Of a stretch of DNA of 64,000 nucleotides, positions 1 to 8,513 are shown piece after piece (the first letter of the stretch is position 1; each line of letters begins with the position of its first letter). Location: contig OY782679.1 in the NCBI GenBank assembly GCA_963678055.1, positions 1,054,001 to 1,118,000 of the forward strand, in the 5' to 3' direction. The notes under the pieces are model-generated. The model was not told where the DNA came from. It ran no database searches and worked only from the letters and a program-made list of their open reading frames with translations. The DNA is from CAXXOK01 sp963678055 (GTDB taxonomy: Bacteria > Bacillota > Clostridia > Christensenellales > Aristaeellaceae). The position numbers were made by a program, and so were the translations under genes.

Positions 1-263
1 AACAACACGGTTAAAAAGCCACCGCTGCCCAGCACGCTGGCTGCGGGATCGCCGGTAACCGCATCAATAATCGGCGGCATATTTGCCAGAATCGCACCAA
101 ACGCGATGGGTAATAACAAGGCGGGTTCATAGTCCTTACGGATGGCAAGATAGATTAAAACCCCTGCAATCACAAACATGACAAGCGTTTTTAGCCCGTC
201 TAGGGTGCCCATGTACAATACGCCGGAAAATAGTTCTTTCAACAGTGCGGAAAATTCGTCCAA
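1..263 (-). CDS. Sodium-pumping decarboxylase beta subunit, N-terminal part (cut by window edge)
   Basis: The visible 87 residues match the start of the membrane beta subunit of sodium-translocating decarboxylases (oxaloacetate, methylmalonyl-CoA or glutaconyl-CoA type), which couples decarboxylation of a biotin-bound carboxyl group to Na+ export. The recognisable part is the first hydrophobic segment (about residues 24-42), followed by the family pattern 'KDYEPALLLPIAFGAILAN'. The start is TTG at 263, chosen because a strong AGGAGG lies 8 bases upstream; no ATG fits. A promoter of its own lies at 296-324. Which substrate the complex uses cannot be told without the alpha subunit, which lies outside the window. 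Confidence 0.8.
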   Translation of the reverse strand, partial: MDEFSALLKELFSGVLYMGTLDGLKTLVMFVIAGVLIYLAIRKDYEPALLLPIAFGAILANMPPIIDAVTGDPAASVLGSGGFLTVL

Positions 264-295
264 AGCCTTTCCTCCTCAAGCGGCATTCTGTGAAT

Positions 296-324
296 AATAT
301 AGCATTTCAGTGGTATCAAGTCAA
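296..324 (-). promoter_or_regulatory. Sigma-A promoter of the decarboxylase beta gene
   Basis: On the minus strand TTGACT (324-319) is followed after 17 bases by TATATT (301-296). It overlaps the last codons of the thioesterase gene, so the decarboxylase gene can be transcribed independently of the genes upstream. Confidence 0.5.
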
Positions 325-800
325 AGTGTACGGGCCTGTTTTTTGGCCTCGTACAGCGCTTTACCGATTTCAAAATCGGCTTTTTCCGCATCCGTTTCCG
401 GTATCAGCTTCGGAACCGGAGCGGGTTGATTGTCCTCGCTCAGGGCGACCATGGTCAGCGTAGCGTGGTTGATCAGCGCCCGTTCTTTGCACTGTGAGGA
501 TTCCACATAGGTGTCGACCGCGACAAGCATGCTGGTGCGCCCGGTATACAGCACGCGGCCCTGCAGCACTACGAGGTCGTTCAGCGACGCGGAAGCCAGA
601 AAGTCCAGCTTGTCGATGGACGCTGTTGTGATGGCGCAGCTGGAATGCCGGCGCGCGACCACCGCGGCAACGGTATCAATCCACTTGACCAGTTGCCCGC
701 CAAATAACCGGAAGTACTGGTTGCAGTCGCCGGGCATAATGATATGAACCTGCTCGGACCGGGAGTGGGATACGGGGCGGGAATCGGTGGCACAGTGCAT
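321..800 (-). CDS. Acyl-CoA thioesterase, hotdog fold
   Basis: A 159-residue single hotdog-domain protein of the acyl-CoA hydrolase (YciA/BACH-like) family, which hydrolyses acyl-CoA thioesters to free acid and CoA in the cytoplasm. Visible family features are the segment 'MPGDCNQYFRLFGGQLVKWID' (about 22-42, the 'N..G...GG.l...D' helix region of hotdog thioesterases) and the following beta strands around 'LDFLASASLNDLVVLQGRV'. The ATG at 800 has AAGGA 8 bases upstream. It follows the nucleoside phosphorylase gene by 30 bases in the same direction, so co-transcription is likely. Chain-length preference cannot be read from the sequence. Confidence 0.8.
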   Translation of the reverse strand: MHCATDSRPVSHSRSEQVHIIMPGDCNQYFRLFGGQLVKWIDTVAAVVARRHSSCAITTASIDKLDFLASASLNDLVVLQGRVLYTGRTSMLVAVDTYVESSQCKERALINHATLTMVALSEDNQPAPVPKLIPETDAEKADFEIGKALYEAKKQARTL

Positions 801-830
801 AGGCGTGTCCTTCCGTTTGAAAAAATGCTG

Positions 831-2156
831 TTACAGCATCTTGATCTCATTTGCTGTGACGATGGCATGTACGAGCTTCAACGCTTTGGTCGGCTCGGGC
901 AGAATGGTAATGGCCTGTAAAAGCTCGTTCGTTGCCAGGGCAAGATCCGCCTCGTTTTTGGCGTGCACGGTGGCGATACAATCGCCCGCCTTGACAGCAT
1001 CGCCGATGCGGTGGTGGAGGACGAACCCGACGGACGGGTCAATCACATCCTGCTTGGTTTTCCGGCCCGCACCCATATGCTGGGCAAGGTAGCCGATGCG
1101 CTGGGTATCCATCCGGTGGATGAAACCGCTGTCTTTAAGCTGCACTTCGCCGATTACCTTGGCTTGCGGAAGCAACGACGGATCGTCGCAGACGCTTGCA
1201 TCGCCGCCTTGTGCGGTGATGAGCTCCTTGAGCTTGTCCATACCCTGCCCGGAGGCCAGCGCAGCGTCCAGCATTTGTCTGGCTTTCAGCGCGTTATCGG
1301 CCGCTCCGGCGGCAACCAGCATCTGCGTACCAAGCTCCATGGAAACGTCCTTGAGCGGACCCTCCACACGGCCGGCCAGTACATCAATCGCTTCTTTCAC
1401 TTCCAGCGCATTGCCGATATAACTGCCAAGGGGTTCATCCATATCGGTGACAAGCGCGCTTACATTGCGGCCCGCATCAGTGCCGATGTGAACCATCACC
1501 TGCGCCAATTCAATGCTTTGCTCCAGCGAATGCATAATGGCACCGGCGCCGGTTTTTACATCCAGCACAATGGCCTGCGCGCCGGAGGCCAGCTTTTTAG
1601 ACATGATACTGGATGCGATCAGCGGCAGGCTATCCACCGTGGAGGTAATATCGCGCAGCAGGTACAGGGCTTTGTCAGCGGGGGCCAAATCCTTGGTCTG
1701 GCCGATGACTGCGATGCCGATGCGTTGCACTTGGGCGATAAAAGCATCCATGTCCATCTCGGTATGGAACCCGGGGATGCTTTCCAGCTTATCAATCGTA
1801 CCGCCGGTATGCCCAAGCCCCCGGCCGGACATTTTCGCTACCGGAACGCCGCAGGCCGCAACCAGCGGCGTAACAATCAGCGTGGTGGTATCGGCCACGC
1901 CGCCCGTGGAATGCTTATCCACGGGAATCCCGTCAATGGCGGACAAATCCAGCATGTCGCCGGAATGTGCCATGGCCATTGTCAGCCAGCTGGTTTCATT
2001 GCGGTCCATGCCATTCAAACGGATGGCCATGAGCAGCGCGGCCAGCTGATAATCGGGAATCGCGCCTTTGGCAGCGCCATCTACGAAGAACGCGATCTCA
2101 GACTGGGAAAGCGCTGTGCCCAGTTTTTTCTTTTCAATAATTTGAATGATATCCAT
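831..2156 (-). CDS. pdp: Pyrimidine-nucleoside phosphorylase
   Basis: A 441-residue member of the thymidine/pyrimidine phosphorylase family, which cleaves uridine, thymidine or deoxyuridine with phosphate to base and (deoxy)ribose 1-phosphate in nucleoside salvage. The phosphate-binding 'KHSTGGVAD' lies at 81-89 and the family signature 'SGRGLGHTGGTIDKLE' at about 110-125; the C-terminal alpha/beta domain carries the expected 'VGFVLHHRIGDAVKAGD' stretch. Length is normal for the Firmicutes type. Because Gram-positive enzymes usually accept both uridine and thymidine, Pdp is a better name than DeoA. Start ATG at 2156 follows GAGG. It sits 18 bases after the zinc-ribbon gene, probably in one operon. 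Confidence 0.93.
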   Translation of the reverse strand: MDIIQIIEKKKLGTALSQSEIAFFVDGAAKGAIPDYQLAALLMAIRLNGMDRNETSWLTMAMAHSGDMLDLSAIDGIPVDKHSTGGVADTTTLIVTPLVAACGVPVAKMSGRGLGHTGGTIDKLESIPGFHTEMDMDAFIAQVQRIGIAVIGQTKDLAPADKALYLLRDITSTVDSLPLIASSIMSKKLASGAQAIVLDVKTGAGAIMHSLEQSIELAQVMVHIGTDAGRNVSALVTDMDEPLGSYIGNALEVKEAIDVLAGRVEGPLKDVSMELGTQMLVAAGAADNALKARQMLDAALASGQGMDKLKELITAQGGDASVCDDPSLLPQAKVIGEVQLKDSGFIHRMDTQRIGYLAQHMGAGRKTKQDVIDPSVGFVLHHRIGDAVKAGDCIATVHAKNEADLALATNELLQAITILPEPTKALKLVHAIVTANEIKML

Positions 2157-2174
2157 GATATCCTCAACTTCTTT

Positions 2175-2882
2175 TTACAACGGGACGATCATCCTGCCGC
2201 AGCTTTCGCATTCGATGATATCCGAACCCGCTTTCAAATGCCGCAGCGTTACAGAAGGCAGGCTCATATAGCAGCCGCCGCACTGTCCGTTAATCAGCTT
2301 AACGACGGGCGGGGTGGAGTGCTTTTTAATCACCTGATAGCGATCCATCAACTTCTGGTCGATGGTCTTGCCTTTGTCCTGCGCCACTTTGCGTTTTTCG
2401 TCCAGCTTTTTCATCTGCTCGGTGTATTCGGCTTCGTAGTCCACTTTTTGCTGGTCGTACTCGCCCTTCACTTTGGCATACTTGACGATAATTTCCTTGT
2501 GTTTACGCTCGTTGTCGGCTGCTTCTTTCTGGATACGCTTCATTTCGGTTTCGTACCCGTGAATGTCATGCAGCAGCTTTTGTGCGTCCGCCTGCAGGGT
2601 TTTGGTGTCTTCCAAACTTTCGGGCGGATTGTCGCTTACGCGTTTTTGCAGGGTTTTCAGTTGTTCTTCCTGGCGGTGAATGGCTTCCTTAATCACATCG
2701 ACACGGTCCAGCATGACCGCGATCTGTTCTTCCATATGCTTGACAGCGTCCTGTTGTTCCTTAAGAAAGTCCCGGTTTTTTTTGAGTGCGATACGGTTGG
2801 GGGAGCGACGGATTTCCATTTCCAGCGCATCGGCTTCCATATCGGCTTCCTGAAAATCAAGCAGCTTCTCGATCTGTTCCAT
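2175..2882 (-). CDS. Coiled-coil protein with C-terminal C4 zinc ribbon (zf-RING_7 / CT398 type)
   Basis: The first 175 residues or so are a highly charged heptad-like coiled coil (rich in E, K, Q), and the last 40 hold two CxxC pairs ('CGGC' near 202 and 'CESC' near 226), forming a C4 zinc ribbon. This is the architecture of the widespread but poorly understood CT398/YbgI-neighbour family, often found directly after nif3 as here. A role in nucleic-acid or protein-complex handling is suspected for the family but not shown. ATG at 2882 is preceded by AAGGAGG. It is 235 residues, typical length. Function remains unknown. Confidence 0.8.
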   Translation of the reverse strand: MEQIEKLLDFQEADMEADALEMEIRRSPNRIALKKNRDFLKEQQDAVKHMEEQIAVMLDRVDVIKEAIHRQEEQLKTLQKRVSDNPPESLEDTKTLQADAQKLLHDIHGYETEMKRIQKEAADNERKHKEIIVKYAKVKGEYDQQKVDYEAEYTEQMKKLDEKRKVAQDKGKTIDQKLMDRYQVIKKHSTPPVVKLINGQCGGCYMSLPSVTLRHLKAGSDIIECESCGRMIVPL

Positions 2883-2925
2883 GAGTATCCTCCTTCATAT
2901 ATGAAAAGCCCGCAAAGGAGCCGGT

Positions 2926-3690
2926 TTACGCAGTGGTGACTTCCGGCGGCTGTGAAAACAGCGTGGCGGTTACGGCCCAGCCGCTGCCGGAGGCATCGCG
3001 GTTAAAACGTGAGTGCAGTGCAGCGATGCCGGGGAATTCGGTGGGGTAGTGCCCAGCCTCGAAAACGGTAAGCCCGCGCTGCGCGGCGGCGAGCAGTTCG
3101 TGGTGTTTGATCTCGCCGGTGATAAAGGCATCCTCTGTCACGTGGACAGCGTCTTCGCCAGCTGCGCCGGGCGCAAGGGCGATACTATGCAGTACCCTGT
3201 CGGGGCTTCCGTGCAGGCGTACCGGATAGTGGAGTGCCTGACTTACGAAAGATAGAAAATCGCCGGCTTTCACCGGGTCAGGCAGGGTACCGGACCGTAG
3301 ATAGGGGCTGGCAGGCGATGACTGCATATCGGATAGTTGCAGGGCATCGGCCAGGCTGTCAGCAATGCCGCCGGGGCACTGGTCCAGGTTGGTGTGTGCC
3401 GCGATCAGGCTGATTCCGCTAACCGCCAGGGCTTTGAGGACTTCGCCTTCTCCCCGGTCAAACAATAGCGCTTGCATGGGGTGGAACATCAGCGGGTGAT
3501 GGGCTACGATCAGCTCGGCCCCAATGGCGGCAGCCTCTTGTACTGCGGCCGGAGTGACATCCAGTGTGAACAGGATATGGCTAACCTGTTCGTCTGGATG
3601 GCCGACAATCAGCCCCGCGTTGTCGTAGTCTTCCTGCGTGTCAAAGGGGGCAAAGCTGTCCAGCCATTTGTAAACGTCGTTGACTGTCAT
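2926..3690 (-). CDS. Nif3-like dinuclear metal centre protein
   Basis: A 254-residue NIF3/YqfO/YbgI-family protein, a toroidal hexamer that binds two metal ions per subunit; members have been linked to GTP cyclohydrolase I type 2 but the real reaction is unsettled. The metal ligands are visible in 'AHHPLMF' (near 64-70) and in the C-terminal 'EAGHYPTE' (about 210-217). It is the short form without the P-II-like insertion of Bacillus YqfO. I place the start at ATG 3690, preceded by AAAGAGGAA, rather than TTG 3708, which overlaps the trmK stop. It is directly downstream of trmK, the usual Firmicutes order. Confidence 0.85.
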   Translation of the reverse strand: MTVNDVYKWLDSFAPFDTQEDYDNAGLIVGHPDEQVSHILFTLDVTPAAVQEAAAIGAELIVAHHPLMFHPMQALLFDRGEGEVLKALAVSGISLIAAHTNLDQCPGGIADSLADALQLSDMQSSPASPYLRSGTLPDPVKAGDFLSFVSQALHYPVRLHGSPDRVLHSIALAPGAAGEDAVHVTEDAFITGEIKHHELLAAAQRGLTVFEAGHYPTEFPGIAALHSRFNRDASGSGWAVTATLFSQPPEVTTA

Positions 3691-3704
3691 CAGCGGTTCC
3701 TCTT

Positions 3705-4433
3705 TCAAAGGTTCTGCAGTACATCCAAGGTATAGTCGAGTTCCTCCTGCGCTTTGCGGAAGCGTTTTTCATTCAGATCGCCACCGGCGGCCTTGAAGGA
3801 ACTTACGGTCTTATGCAGGTAGTGCCGCCTGCGCTCCAGCCACGGACGCCAGCTTTCCGGCCGTTCTCTGAGGAACACCGGCCCAAGCATCAGTTCGCGG
3901 CGGGTATAGGGTTCTTCCAGTCCATTGCCTTGCTCGGCACGCACCAGCACATACATGCGCCCTTCCGAGCGCACCAGCTGTTCACCGCTGATACGGTAAC
4001 CGATGGCTTGCAGGGTTTTGCGCACAACATACAGATTGGTGTGGGCACCCAGCACCAGCGATGCGTTTTGCAGCTTGGCTTGCCCCCGCAGCAGGATGCC
4101 GCTTAGGGTTTCGCCGCCCATGCCTAAAATGCAGATGGTATCAACCTTCTGGGTGAGTGCGTCCAGTCCGTCGGCCACAAAGAAATCTGCCCGGCCGGTC
4201 AGGCCGTGGCGTTGCAGGCAATGCTTTGCCTTTTGCAGGGATTTTTCACTAATGTCGGAGGCAATCAGGTGCCTGGCCCGGTTCTCTAAAAGCAGCATCG
4301 CGCCGAGCCGACCGTGGTCGCACCCGATATCAGCAATGATATCGCAGGGCTCTACCCAGTCGGCGGCTGCGCGAAGCCGCTTGTCCATTTTTAACATGCG
4401 GGCGGTATTGCTTTGAAACCGGTCTTCCGACAT
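3705..4433 (-). CDS. trmK: tRNA (adenine-22-N1)-methyltransferase TrmK
   Basis: A 242-residue SAM-dependent methyltransferase of the TrmK (YqfN) family, which makes m1A22 in the D-loop region of certain tRNAs. Motif I is 'ADIGCDHGRLG' (34-44); 'ASDISEKSL' supplies the acidic residue for the SAM ribose and 'ILGMGGETL' corresponds to the catalytic-site strand. The C-terminal region is the helical extension typical of the family. It lies 9 bases behind rpoD and before nif3, the conserved dnaG-rpoD-trmK-nif3 order of Firmicutes, which supports the assignment. Confidence 0.9.
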   Translation of the reverse strand: MSEDRFQSNTARMLKMDKRLRAAADWVEPCDIIADIGCDHGRLGAMLLLENRARHLIASDISEKSLQKAKHCLQRHGLTGRADFFVADGLDALTQKVDTICILGMGGETLSGILLRGQAKLQNASLVLGAHTNLYVVRKTLQAIGYRISGEQLVRSEGRMYVLVRAEQGNGLEEPYTRRELMLGPVFLRERPESWRPWLERRRHYLHKTVSSFKAAGGDLNEKRFRKAQEELDYTLDVLQNL

Positions 4434-4442
4434 TTCGTCTCC

Positions 4443-5528
<1,086 letters not shown>

Positions 5529-5546
5529 CAATCACTCCTTCAGAGA

Positions 5547-7298
5547 TTAAAGAGGGCCTTTGCGGGATTGCTTTAGGGTTTGCAGCTGCTGCATAATTTC
5601 CATGGACCGCTGCAGCTGGGCCCGATACTGCGGATCCTCACTGGAATAGTTCTGCAAACGACGTTCGATTTCCTCTAGTTCTTTTTCCAGTTTTGCGCGT
5701 TTAACCCGATCAATAGACTCCTGCGCCATGCTCATGGTGCGCTCATCGTCAATCTCGATGGCAAGAATGGTACCGACAGCCCGGCGGAGGGAATCGGTGG
5801 CGTTCTCGTCCAGCATTGCGCCAAGCGTTTGTCCTTGTAAAAGCGCTTGGGCGATCCGCTGCAGGTCGGGGTCATCAAAGTCCTGGGGGGAAACAAGGTC
5901 TTGCGGCAGTTTGCCTGTGGCTAAAAGTGCCAGTACCGTGCTGGCGGGCATATCCACAGGCTGTTCCGGGGCTGCGCCGCGGCGGTTTCCGCCTCGCTTT
6001 GGCGTGTAGGTATTGCGGGTCTGTTGGGTTGCGCCCATCTGCTTTAGCAGTACCTCGCGGGTGTACCCGGTGTCGATGGCGAGCTGCTTTAAATGGTTTT
6101 CCAGTTCAACGGGCTCGCGCACGGATTTCAAAATCTTTGCGCTGGCCTTGGCAAACTCTGTGCGACCGTCCTCGCTGCTCAGATCGTACTTTTCCTTTTC
6201 CCGCCGCAGCCGGTAGCTGACGGGGGAAAGGGGCTTGAGGCCTGTAAAAGCGTCCATGCCGTACTGGCGGATGTACTCATCCGGGTCTAAGCCGCCGGGG
6301 ATATCCAGCACACGGGTTTTAATGTGCTGAGCTTCCAGTACTTCCAGTCCCCGTAAAATAGCATGCTGCCCGGCGGAATCGCCGTCGTAGCAGAGGTGAA
6401 CTTCCGGGGCAAAACGCGATAGAAGCCTGCCCTGTTCCTGGGTTAGCGCGGTACCCAGCGTAGCGGCAACACCGGGGACGCCAAACTGCGAAAGTGCGAC
6501 CACATCCATGTACCCTTCCACCAGTATGACCCGTTTTAGGCCTTTCTCCTTGCGCAGGAGATTGGCCCCGAACACCTGATAGCGCTTGTTAAAAGCGGGA
6601 GTATCAGCGGTGTTTAAGTACTTGGGTTTGGCATCGCCCATGGCGCGGCCGCCGAAGCCCAGCACATTTCCGTACGTGTCGATAATGGGGAAGATCGCCC
6701 GCTGGAAGAACATATCCTGCGGCTTGGGCTTGTGAGCACGGACCAGCCCGGCTGCCAGCAGTTCATCGCGGGTAAAGCCTTCTTTTTCCAGCGTCTCACC
6801 GATTTGCAGAAAGCCCGTTGCCGCGCCGATGCCAAACCGCCGGATGACGGCATCGGTCAAGCCACGATCCTTTAAGTACTGGAGAACTTGCTCGCCCTGC
6901 TTGTCCCACAGATTTTGGTGGTATAAGCGTGCGGCAGCCTGGTTAGCCAGGTATATCCGTTCTTTCAGGGACCGTCGCTTCTCGTAGCCCGGGTCGTTCT
7001 TCATTTCGGGCAGCGGCATACGCAGTTGATCCGCCAGTAGCGCAACGGCTTCCTGGAAGTTCATGTGCTCGATGTCCATAATGAACTGAATGACGCTGCC
7101 GCCTGCCTTGCAACCAAAGCAGTAATACAGCTGCTTTTGGGCGTCTACGCTGAATGAAGGGGTTTTCTCGTTGTGAAACGGGCAAAGGCCGGTATACCGG
7201 TGCCCGGATTTCTTCAGCGGTACATAGGAGGATACAATCTGCACGATATCCGCGCGCATGCGCAGCTCATCCAGCCATGCTGTGGGATATCTGTTCAT
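5547..7298 (-). CDS. dnaG: DNA primase
   Basis: Synthesises RNA primers for lagging-strand replication. The N-terminal CHC2 zinc-binding domain shows 'CPFH' (about 39-42) and 'CFGC' (about 60-63). The TOPRIM core has 'EGYMDVV' (near 261) and 'DGDSAG' (near 306), the acidic metal-binding residues. The last 130 residues are the low-similarity helicase-binding domain. At 583 residues it is of normal Firmicutes length. The gene follows the dGTPase-like gene by 87 bases and precedes rpoD. ATG at 7298 is preceded by AGAGGTG. Confidence 0.97.
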   Translation of the reverse strand: MNRYPTAWLDELRMRADIVQIVSSYVPLKKSGHRYTGLCPFHNEKTPSFSVDAQKQLYYCFGCKAGGSVIQFIMDIEHMNFQEAVALLADQLRMPLPEMKNDPGYEKRRSLKERIYLANQAAARLYHQNLWDKQGEQVLQYLKDRGLTDAVIRRFGIGAATGFLQIGETLEKEGFTRDELLAAGLVRAHKPKPQDMFFQRAIFPIIDTYGNVLGFGGRAMGDAKPKYLNTADTPAFNKRYQVFGANLLRKEKGLKRVILVEGYMDVVALSQFGVPGVAATLGTALTQEQGRLLSRFAPEVHLCYDGDSAGQHAILRGLEVLEAQHIKTRVLDIPGGLDPDEYIRQYGMDAFTGLKPLSPVSYRLRREKEKYDLSSEDGRTEFAKASAKILKSVREPVELENHLKQLAIDTGYTREVLLKQMGATQQTRNTYTPKRGGNRRGAAPEQPVDMPASTVLALLATGKLPQDLVSPQDFDDPDLQRIAQALLQGQTLGAMLDENATDSLRRAVGTILAIEIDDERTMSMAQESIDRVKRAKLEKELEEIERRLQNYSSEDPQYRAQLQRSMEIMQQLQTLKQSRKGPL

Positions 7299-7385
7299 GG
7301 TGCACCTCTACAGTCATTCGCCGCGCCCAAAGCTTCTCCTTCCTGTATAACAGGACGGTGCAGCGGCGCAGCATGCTTACAAAAA

Positions 7386-8393
7386 TCAGGAACGAACGGG
7401 AAATACGTTGGGGACAAACAGCTCGTTAAAGGTATCAATAATGTAACTGTCGGTCATGGAGGCAAGGAAATCGCATACGCCGCGGTCGGTGCCATCGGTT
7501 TGGGAGATTCGTACAAACTCCTCCGGCATCTCCCCGGGACGCTTGCTGTAATGCTCAAACAGGGTGGTGAGAATGAAATCGCAGCGCGCTTCTTCTTCAA
7601 AGCGCCAGCCGCTGTGGTAGACCTTGGCAAACATGAAATCGCGCAGGGATTCGCTAACCTCGGCAACCTTTTCGGACATGGCGACATGGCCGGTTTTCAG
7701 TGTGTTCTGGATTAAATCCGTGACCATGGTGTTGATGCGGTCGCCGGGTGTTTTCCCCAGTACCTCAATGACCTCGGTGGGTAGATCGGCAGCGGTGATA
7801 ATCTCGCCGCGAATCGCATCGTCGATATCATGGTTCAGGTACGCAATCCGGTCGGAACGCTTGACACACCAGGCTTCCAGCGTGGATGGTATGCTGTCGC
7901 CGGTGTGGTTGGCGATTCCGTCGCGCACTTCCCAGGTGAGGTTTAGGCCTTGTCCGTCGTTTTCCAGCACCTCCACAACGCGAAGGCTTTGCTCGTAGTG
8001 ACGGAACCCACCGGGTATCAGGCGGTTGAGGGTCGCTTCGCCGATGTGACCAAAGGGTGTATGTCCCAGATCATGGCTCAAGGCGATGGCCTCGGTCAGG
8101 TCTTCGTTCAGGCGCAGCGCTCTGGCTAAGGTGCGTGCGACCTGGGCGACTTCCAGCGTATGGGTGAGGCGGGTGCGGTAGTGGTCGCCGCGTGGTGCCA
8201 GGAATACCTGTGTTTTGCGCACCAGTCGGCGGAAGCTTTTTGCATGAAGGATGCGATCGCGGTCGCGCTGGTAGACCGTGCGGATTTCACACTCCGGTAT
8301 GGGACGATCCCGCCCCTTGGAGTCCGCGCTTTTCATGGCAAGAGGTGACAAGTACGCACGTTCATGCGCTTCCCATTGTTCCCTCAAATTCAT
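7386..8393 (-). CDS. dGTPase-like HD-domain phosphohydrolase
   Basis: A 335-residue member of the deoxyguanosinetriphosphate triphosphohydrolase-like (type 2) family, which removes triphosphate from dNTPs and helps keep dNTP pools balanced. The HD-superfamily metal site is visible as 'RLTHTLEVAQVA' (about 70-81), 'SHDLGHTPFGHIGE' (about 105-118) and a later 'HDIDDAIRG' (about 195). The N-terminal 'RTVYQRDRDRILHAKSFRRL' is a family hallmark. I start at ATG 8393, seven bases after GGAGGT; an in-frame ATG at 8408 would place that Shine-Dalgarno inside the gene. Position ahead of dnaG is common in Clostridia. Confidence 0.9.
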   Translation of the reverse strand: MNLREQWEAHERAYLSPLAMKSADSKGRDRPIPECEIRTVYQRDRDRILHAKSFRRLVRKTQVFLAPRGDHYRTRLTHTLEVAQVARTLARALRLNEDLTEAIALSHDLGHTPFGHIGEATLNRLIPGGFRHYEQSLRVVEVLENDGQGLNLTWEVRDGIANHTGDSIPSTLEAWCVKRSDRIAYLNHDIDDAIRGEIITAADLPTEVIEVLGKTPGDRINTMVTDLIQNTLKTGHVAMSEKVAEVSESLRDFMFAKVYHSGWRFEEEARCDFILTTLFEHYSKRPGEMPEEFVRISQTDGTDRGVCDFLASMTDSYIIDTFNELFVPNVFPVRS

Positions 8394-8452
8394 GCTACAC
8401 ACCTCCATCCATGCGTATCATAGTTCGGTTTAGGACAAGGAAAATCCTGCAA

Positions 8453-8494
8453 TTAAACAAAACCGCAGGGATTTGGTATACCATTTCCCTGCGG
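8453..8494 (-). terminator. Intrinsic terminator of pheST
   Basis: On the minus strand a 9-bp GC-rich stem (8494-8486 with 8471-8463, CCGCAGGGA/TCCCTGCGG) is followed by TTTTGTTT. It lies 20 bases after the pheT stop. Confidence 0.8.
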
Positions 8495-8513
8495 CTTTGA
8501 AACAAGTGGCGGA

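Noticed and set aside
963..2939. A 658-codon open frame on the plus strand across the nucleoside phosphorylase and zinc-ribbon genes
   Set aside because: It is antisense to two clear genes, has no ribosome binding site, and its product has the odd His/Gly/Arg-rich composition of a codon-bias shadow.
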